This document shows, one piece after another, positions 1-12,150 of a DNA stretch of 64,000 nt. Position numbers and translations under genes: made by a program. Under the pieces are notes generated by a model. That model saw only the letters and a list, made by a program, of their open reading frames with translations, had not been told where the DNA came from and ran no database searches. Source of the DNA: Plasmodium malariae (lineage: Eukaryota; Apicomplexa; Aconoidasida; Haemosporida; Plasmodiidae); contig NC_041785.1 of assembly GCF_900090045.1 (NCBI RefSeq), forward strand, positions 992,001 through 1,056,000, read 5' to 3'. Numbering within the stretch: the stretch's first letter is position 1; each line of letters starts with the position of its first letter.

Positions 1-3000
1 CCCTTTTTTGTTTAAAATTTTTTCACATAATACTTCTTCCTTTAGCATATTAATATTTGACTTTCTTTCATTTTTCTTCATCTCGTTGTAAACAATGCAA
101 GCGTCTTCATATTCCTTCGTGTCTGCTTCTAAACTGATGGCAGAACAGCTCTTTTTTCTTTCTTCTGTTATAATTACTGAATGGGCCTTTTCGTCTATGA
201 AGTTTTTTAGGCTCAGTTTATTATCCCTTTCACTGCTACTGTCATTGCTACTTCTACTACTTCTAATGCTACCACCACTGTCATTTCTATTACCACTAAC
301 AGAACCCACAACAGAATCGCGACAACCAGCGTTCGTCTTAGATGTAGACCGTCCACTGTTTGCTTGTACCATATCACCCATAATTTTAGAAGTGCAATAA
401 AAAGATTCATTTGCAATGTTGAAATTTTCATTTTCCTCAGAATGATTATCATATTTATCCTTATTAAATATGTCTTCATTTCGGGATAACATTTTGTCAC
501 TCTCGCTATGCCCCAATATGGCACTCTCGTTACTTACTGTACATTTTTCTTCGACTATTTTCACATTTCCCAAATCTTTCCTTTCATCTATTTTTAAAGG
601 GGTAGTTTCCTCCCTTTTATAGTTTTCCTCCTTCTCTGCACCTTTAGACACGTATTGGGGATCCTCATACTTTTCCTTTAAAAATCCCATTCTCCACTTT
701 CCCTTATGTTCTAGTTTGCCCACTTTTTCGTATGACTCCGCTAATTCATTCCAATTTCTATTTACAGACGAATCACTTAGTTGAGAAATAAAAACATCGG
801 ATTCACGTGAACTAAGATCATCCGAACTGGAAGCATTTTCTTCATTGGTGTAAAAATTTTCTACTTCTAAATAATCTGCCAACCTTTGTTGTGTTTCTAA
901 AATTAATGAATCGATATTCTCGCTATTATTTTCATGATCATCTTTGTCTAATTTACTTCTATTTCCAGTAGCGTAATAATTTAAAGAGGAATTTAAACTT
1001 CTTCTAGAAAAACACTGTGTCTTAATCAAAGTACTTATAAAATTAAAATCATCTCTTTTGTCTACCCAACACGAATTAATATTTTCATTCTTTACTAACT
1101 CCTTCTGAAAAGTTAATTTCCACATTTCTTGCATCCATGGGTCTTCTGATATATCACATAATTTGATTCTTTTATTTACATCTACTACCAACGCTTTTTT
1201 AATTAAATTTCTAGCTAATGGATTAACAAAGTCAGGAAATTTTAAATTACATGAAAAAATGGATTCTACAATTTGACTTTTTGTACCATCAAAAGGGACA
1301 TCCCCTACTAACATTTCATATAATAAAACACCTAAAGACCAAATATCAGATCTCCAATCATATCCTTCTCCACTTGCTATTTCGGGAGAAAAATAAACAA
1401 GTGTCCCACATAAAGAAGAATGGCTTTTAGTACCTAAGATCATAGCAGACAAACCGAAATCTGATAACTTAGCATTGTCCTTATAATCTACTAGTACATT
1501 CTCCATTTTTATATCACGGTGAAATATACCCATTTGATTTAAGTAATATAAACCATTAACAACATGACAAAAATATTTATATGCTAGTTCATCTGGAATT
1601 ATTCTTCGTCTAAAATTTTTTGATATAGAATAAATACTTCCTTTAGAACAGTATTCTAGTACATGATATACATACTCATCGTCCTGCATACATCCATACA
1701 TTTTAATTATATTTACGTGACTCAATACAGAATGATATTTAGCTTCTAAATACGCTTGCCCAGCTGCTTGAGATTTTATTATATGATCTTTTGATATTTT
1801 CTTGATAGCATAAGATTGTGGACAGGTTAAAAATCTCATTTTGGTTACAACTCCAAATCCACCCTCTCCAATATTTCCTGCATCTGAAAAGATTTCCTCT
1901 TCATGATGAAATAAATTAATAGTTAGATCCTTTTCATATTTTATAAAAGTATCATCTAACAAGGAGTTTAAGTTTAAAGAATTAAGATATGCCTCAAACA
2001 TTTTTTCGTTCCATAAATCGTTCGGGTAAGATATGCATAATATCGATTCAAGAAATTTTTCTTGCATATATCTCATTTTCTGTTTCCATTTTAATTTTTC
2101 ATCCAAAGTATTATTTACGTAAGATGGGTCAAGACAATAAATAATTTTATCTATTAGATTTCTTTCCTTTTCAGAATTGGGAAGCATTATAGAGGTAAAC
2201 TTCTTCTTTAGCTTATCTTCAAGTTGATTTTCACATGTGTTTTCCTCTCTTTCTTTATTAATTTTCAATAAATGCGTGAATATTAAATTCGTATTTTTCG
2301 AAAACAAAAAATGCATGATGTCGAGTTTTTTTTGTTTCTTTGTCTGCTTCTTTGCCTGTTTCTTTGCCTGTTTCTTTGCCTGTTTCTTTGCCTGTTTCTT
2401 TGCCTGTTTCTTTGCCTGTTTCTTTTTCTGCTTCCTTTTCTGTATTATTTTATTATTATTATTATTTTTATTTTTACTTATCTTTCTTTTCTTCTTTTTC
2501 TCAAGTGCATTGTCTTTGTAATCACAATCATTTTTATTACAACTACGACTACTACTACCACTTGCGCGGTTAGAGTTCGTGCCAAATATACCAACTCTCT
2601 TATATGATAATCCAAAATCATTTATTTCGTTTCTTAAACAATCCATTCTTCTCTTCAAACTTTTCCTTATATCAAATACCTCCTTGCTTAAGCAGAAACT
2701 ATTTTTTCTACTTCTGTTTATAGTCACTTCATCGAAAACTTCCTTGATTTCCTTATCGTCAAAAATGTTTACACTACTTGAGGAGACGTAATAATTCTCT
2801 AGTTTACAGCATCCCGTATTAATTGATATTTTATTATCATCATTATTATTGTTATAATTTGTACTGTTATATTTATCAGAAAAGGTGAAAGAATGGTATT
2901 TAATTCTATCCTTCAAATGCACATAACCTCTTTCGTAATCCTCTGGTTCTTCACTAGAAAACGAGTCAGAAGAGACTACTAAGTATCCTTCCTTTTTAAA

Positions 3001-5949
3001 ATATAATTCCAATTCCTTTTCTAATCTATTTCGCTCATCTATACACATATTATCGTCCTTTATATATGTAAATTTCCTCTCTGCTACAATTCCACCACAA
3101 TCACCTACATCTGATTCTTCCAATTTCAAACTATTCTCTAGGTTTTCTTTTCCCATTGTCACCAGTGCGTCCACTTTACCAGCATCCATTTCCTTGGGAG
3201 AATATATTTTCTTTCTATTCGTGGATGTTCCTTCTTGTATTATCCTTTCGTCTATTCCCAAAAATTTTGCATCTTCCTTTTTTACCCCTATCTGTTCATT
3301 TGAAATGTGACTTAATTGTACATTTATATCTTTTATTTGTACTTCATTATTCATATGGCTGCATATATGATTCTTCTTAACATTATCCTGATTTGATTCC
3401 TTATAAATTAATGTCTTCGGTTTATCTACCTTTTCACTTGTATAACTTTGTGCATTCCTGTTATCCTTTTTCTTTCCTTTTTCAAATTTTCGTTTATTAA
3501 TACTGATATGACTGAAATTATTACTATGCATATTTTCCTCTTCTATGTTTTTTTTTATTTGGTTATAGGATTGTTCTTGTGATAACAGAATAGCGCCCTC
3601 TTGCGTATTTCCTATTTTTATATCACCATCCCTGTGATATGAATATGTTTCGCATTTTTTAACATTACATATATTTGTGACTTCATTCTTAAAAGGACGT
3701 ATTTCTTCTTCATTCAGAGTATTATTTTCTTTCCCTAAATCATCATATTCGTTTTTCTTTTCCTCATAAGTTTCATTTTTACTATTATCCTTTATTGATG
3801 TACAGTTTGATGCTTGTTCGGGTAATAAATTAATGTTATTATTTGACTTACCAGTTTTATCAGTCCTATCAATCCTATCCGTCTTATCCTCCTTATCTAT
3901 GTTACTAACAATTCGTTCTTTTATATTTCCTTGAAATGATAAATCGTTCTTAAGTTTTTTTACCTTTTGGAATGAACTCAAAAAGAAACTATTATTTTCT
4001 AGTATATTTTTTTCTTCCTCATTTTTTAGGTCATGCTTACTAGTACTAAGACTTGCTGTTCTTTCGGATAAATCATTTTCTTTAATAAAATTTTCCTTTT
4101 TATATTTTTCACATTTATTTTTTTTAAAAATTATGTACGAGTTATGCGAATTGGCTTTTTCACGATTTAATAAATGACTATATGGCTGTGAAATTGGAAA
4201 TAAATTTGATCCATCTGAAGATGTTTTACCTTTTCCCATCCTCAGGTTGTCTATTAATCGATATGAGTTCATTGCATCATATTCACATTTTGTGATGGTA
4301 TTATTATCGCCATTATTTTCATCGTGTTTTTTCATCATCAAAGTGTCTGTTCTTGGTAACATAACTGCCATGTTATCACACCCACCCTCCTTTGAATGCA
4401 GAATATACTGTGTTATAGCTGTTTCTCTTATACGTTCTTCATCAGAATTAATTACAAATGTATTAGTTTTCATGTGTATAGTCTCATTTAAGTTGTCTTT
4501 TTCTTTATTACTATACCTCTGTAAGCTGATGTCATTATTGTCTCTTTCAGAGTTCATTACTTTTTTTCTGGTCATTTTACAGTTATTTGACGTTATGCTA
4601 TTTTCTCCTATGGTATTATTATTTCCCTCCCCGAATAAACATATGCTATTTTCACGTTTCACCATTCTGAAATTGGTATTGTTAACATTGTTATCTTTTA
4701 TATCATTTTTACGAGACAAATCATGGAATATACCTTGGCTATGTGTATTACCTTTAGAATAGCTTAAATTAATAACATTTTCATTACTAATATTATCCAT
4801 ATATACTTTATTTTTTTTATCTAACTGATTATTAACGCACTTTTTGTTAATAATATCTTCACCATATTCTTCGTAATTTCTTTCAGCAACCTGCCCTTTG
4901 GGACTTGCATAATTTGTATAAAAAAAAAGTCTATCACTTTTATTTCTTAAAGAATTTTGAAAAGAAAAATTATTATTCAAATTTAGTTCTTGATCGAAAC
5001 AATCTTTAAGAATATTTTTGTTTTTACCAATTATCTTATTATTAATCGCATTTAAGTTTATTTTGTAACAGTTTCCTTCTGACTTTTTTTCATGGGACAT
5101 ATTAATAGTTGGATTTGTTGCGTAACGTGTGCCACTCATTGGATTCGTTCCATAACGTGTACTACTCACCGACTTCGTTGCATAAGGTTTACTACTATAT
5201 GTCTTCGTTTTGTAACATGTATTACTCACTGACTTTTTTTCATAGCATGTATTATTTACTGGCTCTTTCTCGTAATACATGTTACTTGCTGTTCTTTTTT
5301 CCCCTTGGTACTTTATTAGTTTGGCAGTGTTAAAACAGGAGTTATAAAACCAATGAGTGTCTCCCATATCATTGAAGTTAGTATTTTTTTCTATTGTGAT
5401 GTTGTTTAAACTGTTACCAATAACACCTGAAGTGAATTTATTTTTGCTATTCTTTGAAGTTCCATTCCGTGGTATATTTTCTTTATTAACATTATTTTGA
5501 ATAACACTATTATTTGACATAATATATGGTTGATCCATGGGTTGATTTTTATTAAAATAATTCTTGTAGATATTATAGTTATTCTCATAATCATTAATAT
5601 TTTCCTTACAGTTGTAGTTATAATATATTAGATATTTTTTTTTTTCTTCTAAATCCTTTTTTATTCTTAAATTTTGATCACATTCTATACTTCCATTAGT
5701 TTGCATATCTTTAACAAAAATATGTTTTGCCTCATTTTGGTTATTCTGCTTTGTATCAATCGTATTTGAAATATAGTTATTATGTAGGTTAATATTTCCC
5801 TCATTAATATTTTGTAATAAATTGGCATTTTGAGACTTCTTTATTTGTTTAATATTTTCCTTAATCTTATCGAAATAGTACTTTTGCATATTTACGTTTT
5901 GCACATTTACATTTTGCGTATATATATTTTGCGCATTTACGTCCTTCAT
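1..5949 (-). CDS. ARK3: Aurora-related Ser/Thr protein kinase with giant N-terminal extension (partial, C-terminus beyond window)
   Basis: One uninterrupted minus-strand frame runs from an ATG at 5949 to the left edge (at least 1983 codons, no stop). The first 1350 or so residues are Asn/Lys-rich and probably disordered, with two repeat blocks. A complete kinase domain follows at about residues 1355-1606: glycine loop GEGGFGVV (about 1361), AIKK lysine, catalytic HRDIKMEN, DFGLS, activation segment with LCGTLVYFSPE, then DIWSLGVLLYEML. The LCGT..SPE loop and the FPDFV and PWM ends are Aurora-like. Aurora kinases act in spindle and centrosome control; Plasmodium has three (ARK1-3). The ARK3 label rests on the large extension plus recalled synteny with TIM23 and is less certain than the kinase call. 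A C-terminal tail of unknown length continues past position 1. Confidence 0.85.
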   Translation of the reverse strand, partial: MKDVNAQNIYTQNVNVQNVNMQKYYFDKIKENIKQIKKSQNANLLQNINEGNINLHNNYISNTIDTKQNNQNEAKHIFVKDMQTNGSIECDQNLRIKKDLEEKKKYLIYYNYNCKENINDYENNYNIYKNYFNKNQPMDQPYIMSNNSVIQNNVNKENIPRNGTSKNSKNKFTSGVIGNSLNNITIEKNTNFNDMGDTHWFYNSCFNTAKLIKYQGEKRTASNMYYEKEPVNNTCYEKKSVSNTCYKTKTYSSKPYATKSVSSTRYGTNPMSGTRYATNPTINMSHEKKSEGNCYKINLNAINNKIIGKNKNILKDCFDQELNLNNNFSFQNSLRNKSDRLFFYTNYASPKGQVAERNYEEYGEDIINKKCVNNQLDKKNKVYMDNISNENVINLSYSKGNTHSQGIFHDLSRKNDIKDNNVNNTNFRMVKRENSICLFGEGNNNTIGENSITSNNCKMTRKKVMNSERDNNDISLQRYSNKEKDNLNETIHMKTNTFVINSDEERIRETAITQYILHSKEGGCDNMAVMLPRTDTLMMKKHDENNGDNNTITKCEYDAMNSYRLIDNLRMGKGKTSSDGSNLFPISQPYSHLLNREKANSHNSYIIFKKNKCEKYKKENFIKENDLSERTASLSTSKHDLKNEEEKNILENNSFFLSSFQKVKKLKNDLSFQGNIKERIVSNIDKEDKTDRIDRTDKTGKSNNNINLLPEQASNCTSIKDNSKNETYEEKKNEYDDLGKENNTLNEEEIRPFKNEVTNICNVKKCETYSYHRDGDIKIGNTQEGAILLSQEQSYNQIKKNIEEENMHSNNFSHISINKRKFEKGKKKDNRNAQSYTSEKVDKPKTLIYKESNQDNVKKNHICSHMNNEVQIKDINVQLSHISNEQIGVKKEDAKFLGIDERIIQEGTSTNRKKIYSPKEMDAGKVDALVTMGKENLENSLKLEESDVGDCGGIVAERKFTYIKDDNMCIDERNRLEKELELYFKKEGYLVVSSDSFSSEEPEDYERGYVHLKDRIKYHSFTFSDKYNSTNYNNNNDDNKISINTGCCKLENYYVSSSSVNIFDDKEIKEVFDEVTINRSRKNSFCLSKEVFDIRKSLKRRMDCLRNEINDFGLSYKRVGIFGTNSNRASGSSSRSCNKNDCDYKDNALEKKKKRKISKNKNNNNNKIIQKRKQKKKQAKKQAKKQAKKQAKKQAKKQAKKQTKKQKKLDIMHFLFSKNTNLIFTHLLKINKEREENTCENQLEDKLKKKFTSIMLPNSEKERNLIDKIIYCLDPSYVNNTLDEKLKWKQKMRYMQEKFLESILCISYPNDLWNEKMFEAYLNSLNLNSLLDDTFIKYEKDLTINLFHHEEEIFSDAGNIGEGGFGVVTKMRFLTCPQSYAIKKISKDHIIKSQAAGQAYLEAKYHSVLSHVNIIKMYGCMQDDEYVYHVLEYCSKGSIYSISKNFRRRIIPDELAYKYFCHVVNGLYYLNQMGIFHRDIKMENVLVDYKDNAKLSDFGLSAMILGTKSHSSLCGTLVYFSPEIASGEGYDWRSDIWSLGVLLYEMLVGDVPFDGTKSQIVESIFSCNLKFPDFVNPLARNLIKKALVVDVNKRIKLCDISEDPWMQEMWKLTFQKELVKNENINSCWVDKRDDFNFISTLIKTQCFSRRSLNSSLNYYATGNRSKLDKDDHENNSENIDSLILETQQRLADYLEVENFYTNEENASSSDDLSSRESDVFISQLSDSSVNRNWNELAESYEKVGKLEHKGKWRMGFLKEKYEDPQYVSKGAEKEENYKREETTPLKIDERKDLGNVKIVEEKCTVSNESAILGHSESDKMLSRNEDIFNKDKYDNHSEENENFNIANESFYCTSKIMGDMVQANSGRSTSKTNAGCRDSVVGSVSGNRNDSGGSIRSSRSSNDSSSERDNKLSLKNFIDEKAHSVIITEERKKSCSAISLEADTKEYEDACIVYNEMKKNERKSNINMLKEEVLCEKILNKKG
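2341..2424 (-). repeat. 12-bp coding tandem repeat (Lys-Gln-Ala-Lys) in the kinase
   Basis: About seven near-perfect copies of the 12-bp plus-strand unit tttgcctgtttc. On the coding minus strand they read as repeated KQAK, a basic, probably helical or disordered segment upstream of the kinase domain. Confidence 0.9.
5119..5300 (-). repeat. 30-bp degenerate coding repeat in the kinase N-terminus
   Basis: Six diverged copies of a 30-bp unit encode ten-residue repeats of the kind YATKSVSSTR / YKTKTYSSKP / YEKKSVSNTC. The Tyr and the Ser/Thr-rich positions are kept while the rest drifts, suggesting some protein-level constraint. Confidence 0.75.
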
Positions 5950-8012
5950 AGTTTTATCCCGAATATTTATGATAATTTAGGAAGTTGATTCGCTGATATG
6001 TTTATCAATGTAAAGTATAAATCATCATTTAATTAAACGTGGAGCATTTTCTTGAGTTATGTTATGTGAAATAAATCACATGTTTTACATAATCGAAGAT
6101 AAACACATAAATGCATAAACAAAAAGAATATTATATATAACATAAAAAGCTTAATATATAATATACAGCATACACCATAAAACGCATAATATATAGTATA
6201 TATGCACACATCATATAACTCATAACATAGATCATAAAATAAGATCAATATGTGTCACAAACAAAACAAAACAAAATATAGTTTATGAAACAAAATGGTC
6301 AAGGTAGATCACAAAAACAAAGATAAAAATAGAAACTTGAACATAATAAGAAACAAAAAAAACAAAAAAATAAAATAAAATTGTAATAAATGTACGTTAA
6401 CTAATTATATTCGTCATAAGCATCAGAAAAATACGACTGTTTTACAATTCATAATAAAAAAGACAAAAAGTTATAAGTGATAACAACAGAATTAATTTTT
6501 AAAATTATTAATAAGACATAACCTGATATACTTAAATATAAAAACGTGGTATTTGTGTAAAATTTTTTATAAATAACTACCATTAAATTTTTATAATTTT
6601 CCATGAATTAGTATATATATATATATATATTTATTTATTTATTAATTTTTTTTTTTCTTTTTTGTGGTTTACGTATATTAATTTTTGACAACAGACAAGA
6701 GTAAAAATATAACGGTTTCGGTTTTTAATAAACAAATAAATAATTAATCATTTTTTTAGATAAAAAATATAGTTTTTTATTTCAAGAGTTCTTTGTAGAA
6801 TGTGTTGAAACAACAGTTTCGTTCTAACAATGAAGGTGTATACGTGTATATATATACATATATATATATATATGTATACGCGCGCGTATACGTTTATACG
6901 TGTTGATGAAAGAAAATATACTAATTAAATAAACTTAATATATTTTTATCTCTATAAAAAAAAATTCATTGGTACATTAATTTATATATTAAATCTGCAA
7001 AATAATTTTTATAAAAAATATATTTTAGGGGTGTTCTACAGAAGTAATCCTTTTCAAAAAAGATGAAAAAAAAAAGATTTTTCTTCATATTATAATTATT
7101 GATACATAAAACCATTAACAATGGAAAGTTCCTTTCTTATTCTGTCATTCTGTCATTTTATCATTTTATCACTTTATCATTTTATTATTTTATAGTTTTA
7201 TCAATTTTTTCTTTTTTGCTTTTCCTTATTTTTAAATAACATATTTAAACAAAGATCAGGTAAAATCTAAATATTAAGCTTTTTTTTTCTTTTTTTTTTT
7301 TTCTTAATATTATATAATTTTAGCTTGTGTGCAATGTTTCATATAGCTTTAAAAAAAAAAAAAAAATGTTCATACATTTTTTTCATATTTTTGGTGAATT
7401 TTTATTAACTGTCATAATTTAAAGAAGTTAAAATTACCACAGTATATGAGAAAAGGATAATGAGAAAAATTACTGACAGTCTACTATTTTAATTTTTCCT
7501 AAAGCTTCTTTTATTAGTGATAAATGCGTATGTATATATATACCTCTATTAATACTCGTACTATGCCATATTATTCTTTTTAATATTCTTTTAATATGCA
7601 GGAATGTGCAAGTATGTGCACATAATTATGTGTTAATTATTTTTACTAATTTATGTGCTATTCATCCACAAACAAACACGTTGTTTATTTTACAAATAGT
7701 TTTCTGTGTTGCATCTTTTAATATCAGACTATTTTTAATGAAAAAATTTAATTCTACATTACACGTCGTTATAAATATTCATACTTTACACCATCACTGA
7801 AAAAATATATAATACCTATTTTGTAATTATGCTCTCTTCATGCTTTCTATTCATTGTCTATTTCTATTATTCCTTTTTTAATATAGAAAAAAAAAAAAAA
7901 AAAAATTACCTGTACATAATGGGCCTATTATTGAAAACCTTTTTACCTTGCTTGTTCATAACTTTTTTTAAAACGGTTCGTAACAACTCGCTTAATTACT
8001 ACTTATAAATAA

Positions 8013-8051
<39 letters not shown>

Positions 8052-8716
8052 TAAATACACATTTATTCTGCATAAAATGTTCTGTGAAAGAGATTCATAT
8101 GAACCAGAAAACAACTCCCACAATTTAGAAAAAACATAAAAAAAATTATAGTAAAAGCAGTTACATAATTAACAAAAACAAAACAAGAAAAAAAAAATAA
8201 AAAAAATAAAATAAAACTATGTCACATATCTTTATTTTAATAAAAAGCTTGATGAGCAAAAGTTTATATATATAAATACCAAAAACACATACAAAAAAAA
8301 AAAAAAAATAGGTTGATGCCATATCTCATTATTCAATAAAAGTCCCATGTGGAAAAGTTTATTTAGATTAATACTAGAAACACAAAAAAAAAAAAAAAAA
8401 ATGGAATAAAATAAATTATAAAATATTAACTGGATGTTCTCATAAAAGACGTATAAACATATAATTTACACGCACATATATATATATATATATGATAAAA
8501 TTAAGGTATTTAAAACTGTATTTTAAAAATTTTTCATGTAGTTTCATTTGTTCTACGTGTTTTCTTTGTAGTATAACCGCAAATGATAATAATAAAAATA
8601 ATATACTTATGTACACAACAAATGAGTGAAAATAAAAACGTAATAAACATTAAATTAAGAATTCACGAAAGCAGTATACTCAATGAAAGCCACGTATTAT
8701 ATTAGAACAGAAAAAA

Positions 8717-8764
<48 letters not shown>

Positions 8765-9259
8765 CATTAATTAGAAAATAGTGCATATAAATATCTTTTT
8801 CTTAACTACAACTATTTTAATAAGATAATGTAGAAATGAATATGTAGTAACATTATATAAATTTACAACATTTTGTCTAATTAGGAGTATACACAAAAAT
8901 GAAATGGAATATTATACAAACAATTCAAACAATAAAAAACGTCTAATATTAAAAATTAACCAGATAAAATATATAATTTAAAAGATCTGTGTAATGCAAC
9001 TAAAAATTAACGAACAACATGTGTTTATTCAAAAATTAATGCACATGTATAAATGATAAAAAAAAAAAAGAAAAAAACAAAAGTGCAATAGAGTTATCCC
9101 TACTAAAAAAAGAGTTTTTTTACAATAATTATAATTATACATATATATGTTCCTAATATTTATCGAATTCGGAAGCTCTGTAATAAAAAAAAAAAAAGAA
9201 AAAATTGTATATGACAATAATTCGTTGTTAAAAAGAAATATACTTATATTATGCCCAAT
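5950..9259. other. intergenic region upstream of the kinase
   Basis: About 3.3 kb of poly(A)/(T), (TA)n near 6610-6630, 8020-8045 and 8733-8760, and A-rich tracts. It should hold the kinase promoter and the 3' end of the J-protein gene. I see no convincing exon or RNA gene here. Confidence 0.6.
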
Positions 9260-10845
9260 TTAATAAAACAAAATTTCGTAATAAATTCCTGACCTAAATT
9301 TTCTTCCATGATTGTCTACCAAAAAAGCTCTTCCTATCATAACAAATTTTTGCAGATATGAAAAGTTGTATAAATTTATGTTTTAATAAGACAAACAAAA
9401 CAGTATGAAAGAAGGATTATGCTTGATTTCTACAGTCAAGTGAATATTTTATTTTATTTTTTATATGAGTTACCATACGAATCATATATAAGTATGGGCT
9501 TCTCTTTAAAATGGCTCTTCAAACTGTTAAATATAAAAAACGTGTACGGTAACTTTTGTTGTGCAAAAATAGAAACAATACATCGTGTTTTTGAAACAAA
9601 GAATCGTTATACCATGAAAAAAAAAATAATAACAAAAAGAGATAAATAGATAAACAAACAAACAAACAAAATAAATAAATAAATAAATATATACATACAT
9701 ACATACATACATAAATATACATATTCGTATATGCAAAAGTTATATAAACTAGATTTGCTTATGTCCGCATTATTATTTTTTTCTTTTTTCTTATTACATG
9801 TACTCCTTATAAACAACAAACAGAAATAAAAGAGGGACAACAAATAAAGGAAATAACTTAAAAATTAGGTTTATGTAAAAATACTCCCTCGGGTGTTTAT
9901 TGAAAATATCATTCATGGAGTAACCGTAATTATTATATGAGTATCTCTGACAATAAAAAAAAAATAAGATAAATGAAAACAAAATTAAATACATACATAT
10001 ATAAGTATATAAACGAATGAATAAGTATATGAAAAAATGAATATATAATAAATGAATGAATAAAAAAATAGACTGATTAACAAAATAGAAAAATGATGAA
10101 AAAACAAAATACTCTATTTTATTACTCTATGATATTCCTTTCTTTCATTTTCTCTCATTTTACGAACATCCTCGTAAAATGATCTCTGAAAATCAGAAAA
10201 ATCGTCAGAATAGTTGTAATTTTGTTTATTCTTTGTCTCTTCTGGTTTGTTGCTTTTGCTATATGGGTTCTCACTGTGGTATGATTTTTCTATTAAGGGG
10301 TTATGTACAGGTTGTAGAGATGAATGGCATGTTATGTGTACATGTTATGTTGATATTTATATAGAAACATACACTTCTTAGCTAACTATTGTAAGATGAA
10401 AAATGAAAAATGTGCAATTCCACAAAATATTGTAATTACGTGAGTAATCGTCATTATGTAAGGCCTGATATGCTTCTTGAATCTGTTTAAATTTTGATGT
10501 AGCATCTGAACTTTTGTTTATATCAGGATGATATAATTTTACTTTTTTTAAGTATGCTTCACGTATTGTTTTCTTACAGGCATTTTTTGTTACACCTATA
10601 ATAATAAGATTATATTAAATAAGTGTAAATAAATGAATATATAAATATATATATACTGTAGTTCTAATTAGGCTAATCCTTACACTACATAATATTTTAC
10701 GCTCTTTCTATGTAACATATAATAGAATAAAAATCCCTTAAATTTCTAGTTATTACAATCTTATGTTTACAATTATGCATGTATTTAATTGCTTTTCTTT
10801 TTCTTTTTTTTTTTTTTTTGTACCTAAAATTTTATGATAATTCAT
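9260..10845 (-). CDS. membrane-anchored J-domain (DnaJ/Hsp40) protein, six exons
   Basis: Exons assembled by reading GT..AG borders and phase: 10824-10845, 10440-10595, 10126-10289, 9798-9946, 9474-9523 and 9260-9333, giving 204 residues. Exon 1 encodes MNYHKILG and joins exon 2 to make a J domain (residues 2-60) with the HPD signature at 30-32, which stimulates Hsp70 ATPase. A charged linker follows, then a single hydrophobic segment at about 141-160 and a 44-residue tail ending with a Tyr/Phe-rich stretch. All five junctions keep frame; donors are GTACAA, GTAATT, GTAATA, GTAATA and GTAACT. If the GTAATA donor at 9797 were not used, the protein would end right after the membrane segment at 9794. 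There is no zinc-finger region, so it is a type III J-protein. The membrane it sits in is not shown by the sequence. Confidence 0.85.
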
Positions 10846-11710
10846 TTTTTTCTTTTAAGAATATGTAAAACACACCCAAATAATGTATTATCAATAAAAT
10901 AAAATATAATTCATAGGTGAAAAATATCAAAATATGTCAGTTAAATTAGTGAAAAATTCCTACTACATTTTTTTAAAAGAATTTAAAATTTTTTGGTTAT
11001 TATTCCTTGCTAATCACTGTATACATATATATATAAATACATATTATATTACGAGAAATAATAAAAATTAAATTATTCTAAATTTTTAATATGTTACAAA
11101 AGGCAAAAAAAAAAAACATGAAAAAAACAAGGTTAATATATATAGCTTTCACCAATTTGCTATCTTTATTTTTCCTCTTTCTATATAAATATATTATTCG
11201 TTCACATTTGTTCGTCCGCGAAAAGTGCTGTTTGTTGCTTTTATGTGGAATGCTATTTGGACATAATTCCTTTTATTGATAATTACTATATATTTAGACA
11301 GAAACAAACTCTCCTTTATCTTTTTTTTTTGTTAATATATAGTAAAAAAAACAAACATGTTTAACTATGTATTAAATGTATACAAGTTAAAACACCCGCC
11401 TCAATTTAACAATTTCGGAAAATTTAAGATTATGCTATAATAACGCATTTTTGTTTTTCCCTCCCCCCTTTATATGTTAATATTCTATAATATATTTTTG
11501 TGCCTCACAAGTAATTCGCACATTTTTTTTAAAGATAAAGAAATTCCTCAGTATCTGCGCATTCAGATGAAATAAATTAAAATAAGAAGGAAAAGATAAA
11601 AAAGAAAAAAAAAAAAAAAAAGTAACAAAAATTGATTCCACTTATCCTGAATATATAGCACTACTACCCTAATTTGCAAAATATGTTCAATTAAAAAAAT
11701 AAATAAATAA

Positions 11711-11762
<52 letters not shown>

Positions 11763-12107
11763 GTATATATAAAAAAAAAAAAAAAACAGTATTATAAATG
11801 GATAAGTTCCCTAAAAAATAAAAAATGAATAATTGTTAAAAGTAAAAAAAGATAAAAGCAATTTTTTTGTATACCATTATAATAATTAAGTAAAACAATT
11901 TTATAATATATATAGGATTGTTATTTTAGATGAAAACATTTTAACTTTGTTTTGTTTATTGTATTTATATTTTATTTTGGCAATCTGCAGATTTAAAATT
12001 TTGTTTGTTATAAATGAGCTAATATTAATTTTTTATGAAAAAAATCATTTTTTAAATGTTTGATTGTTTGGGGGAGGAGTTCACTTTCTTACAATCTGAT
12101 TTATATG

Positions 12108-12150
<43 letters not shown>

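Noticed and set aside
9419..9649. Plus-strand 76-residue ATG frame
   Set aside because: It is antisense to exon 5 and an intron of the J-domain gene, whose phase-matched splicing explains the coding look of this DNA.
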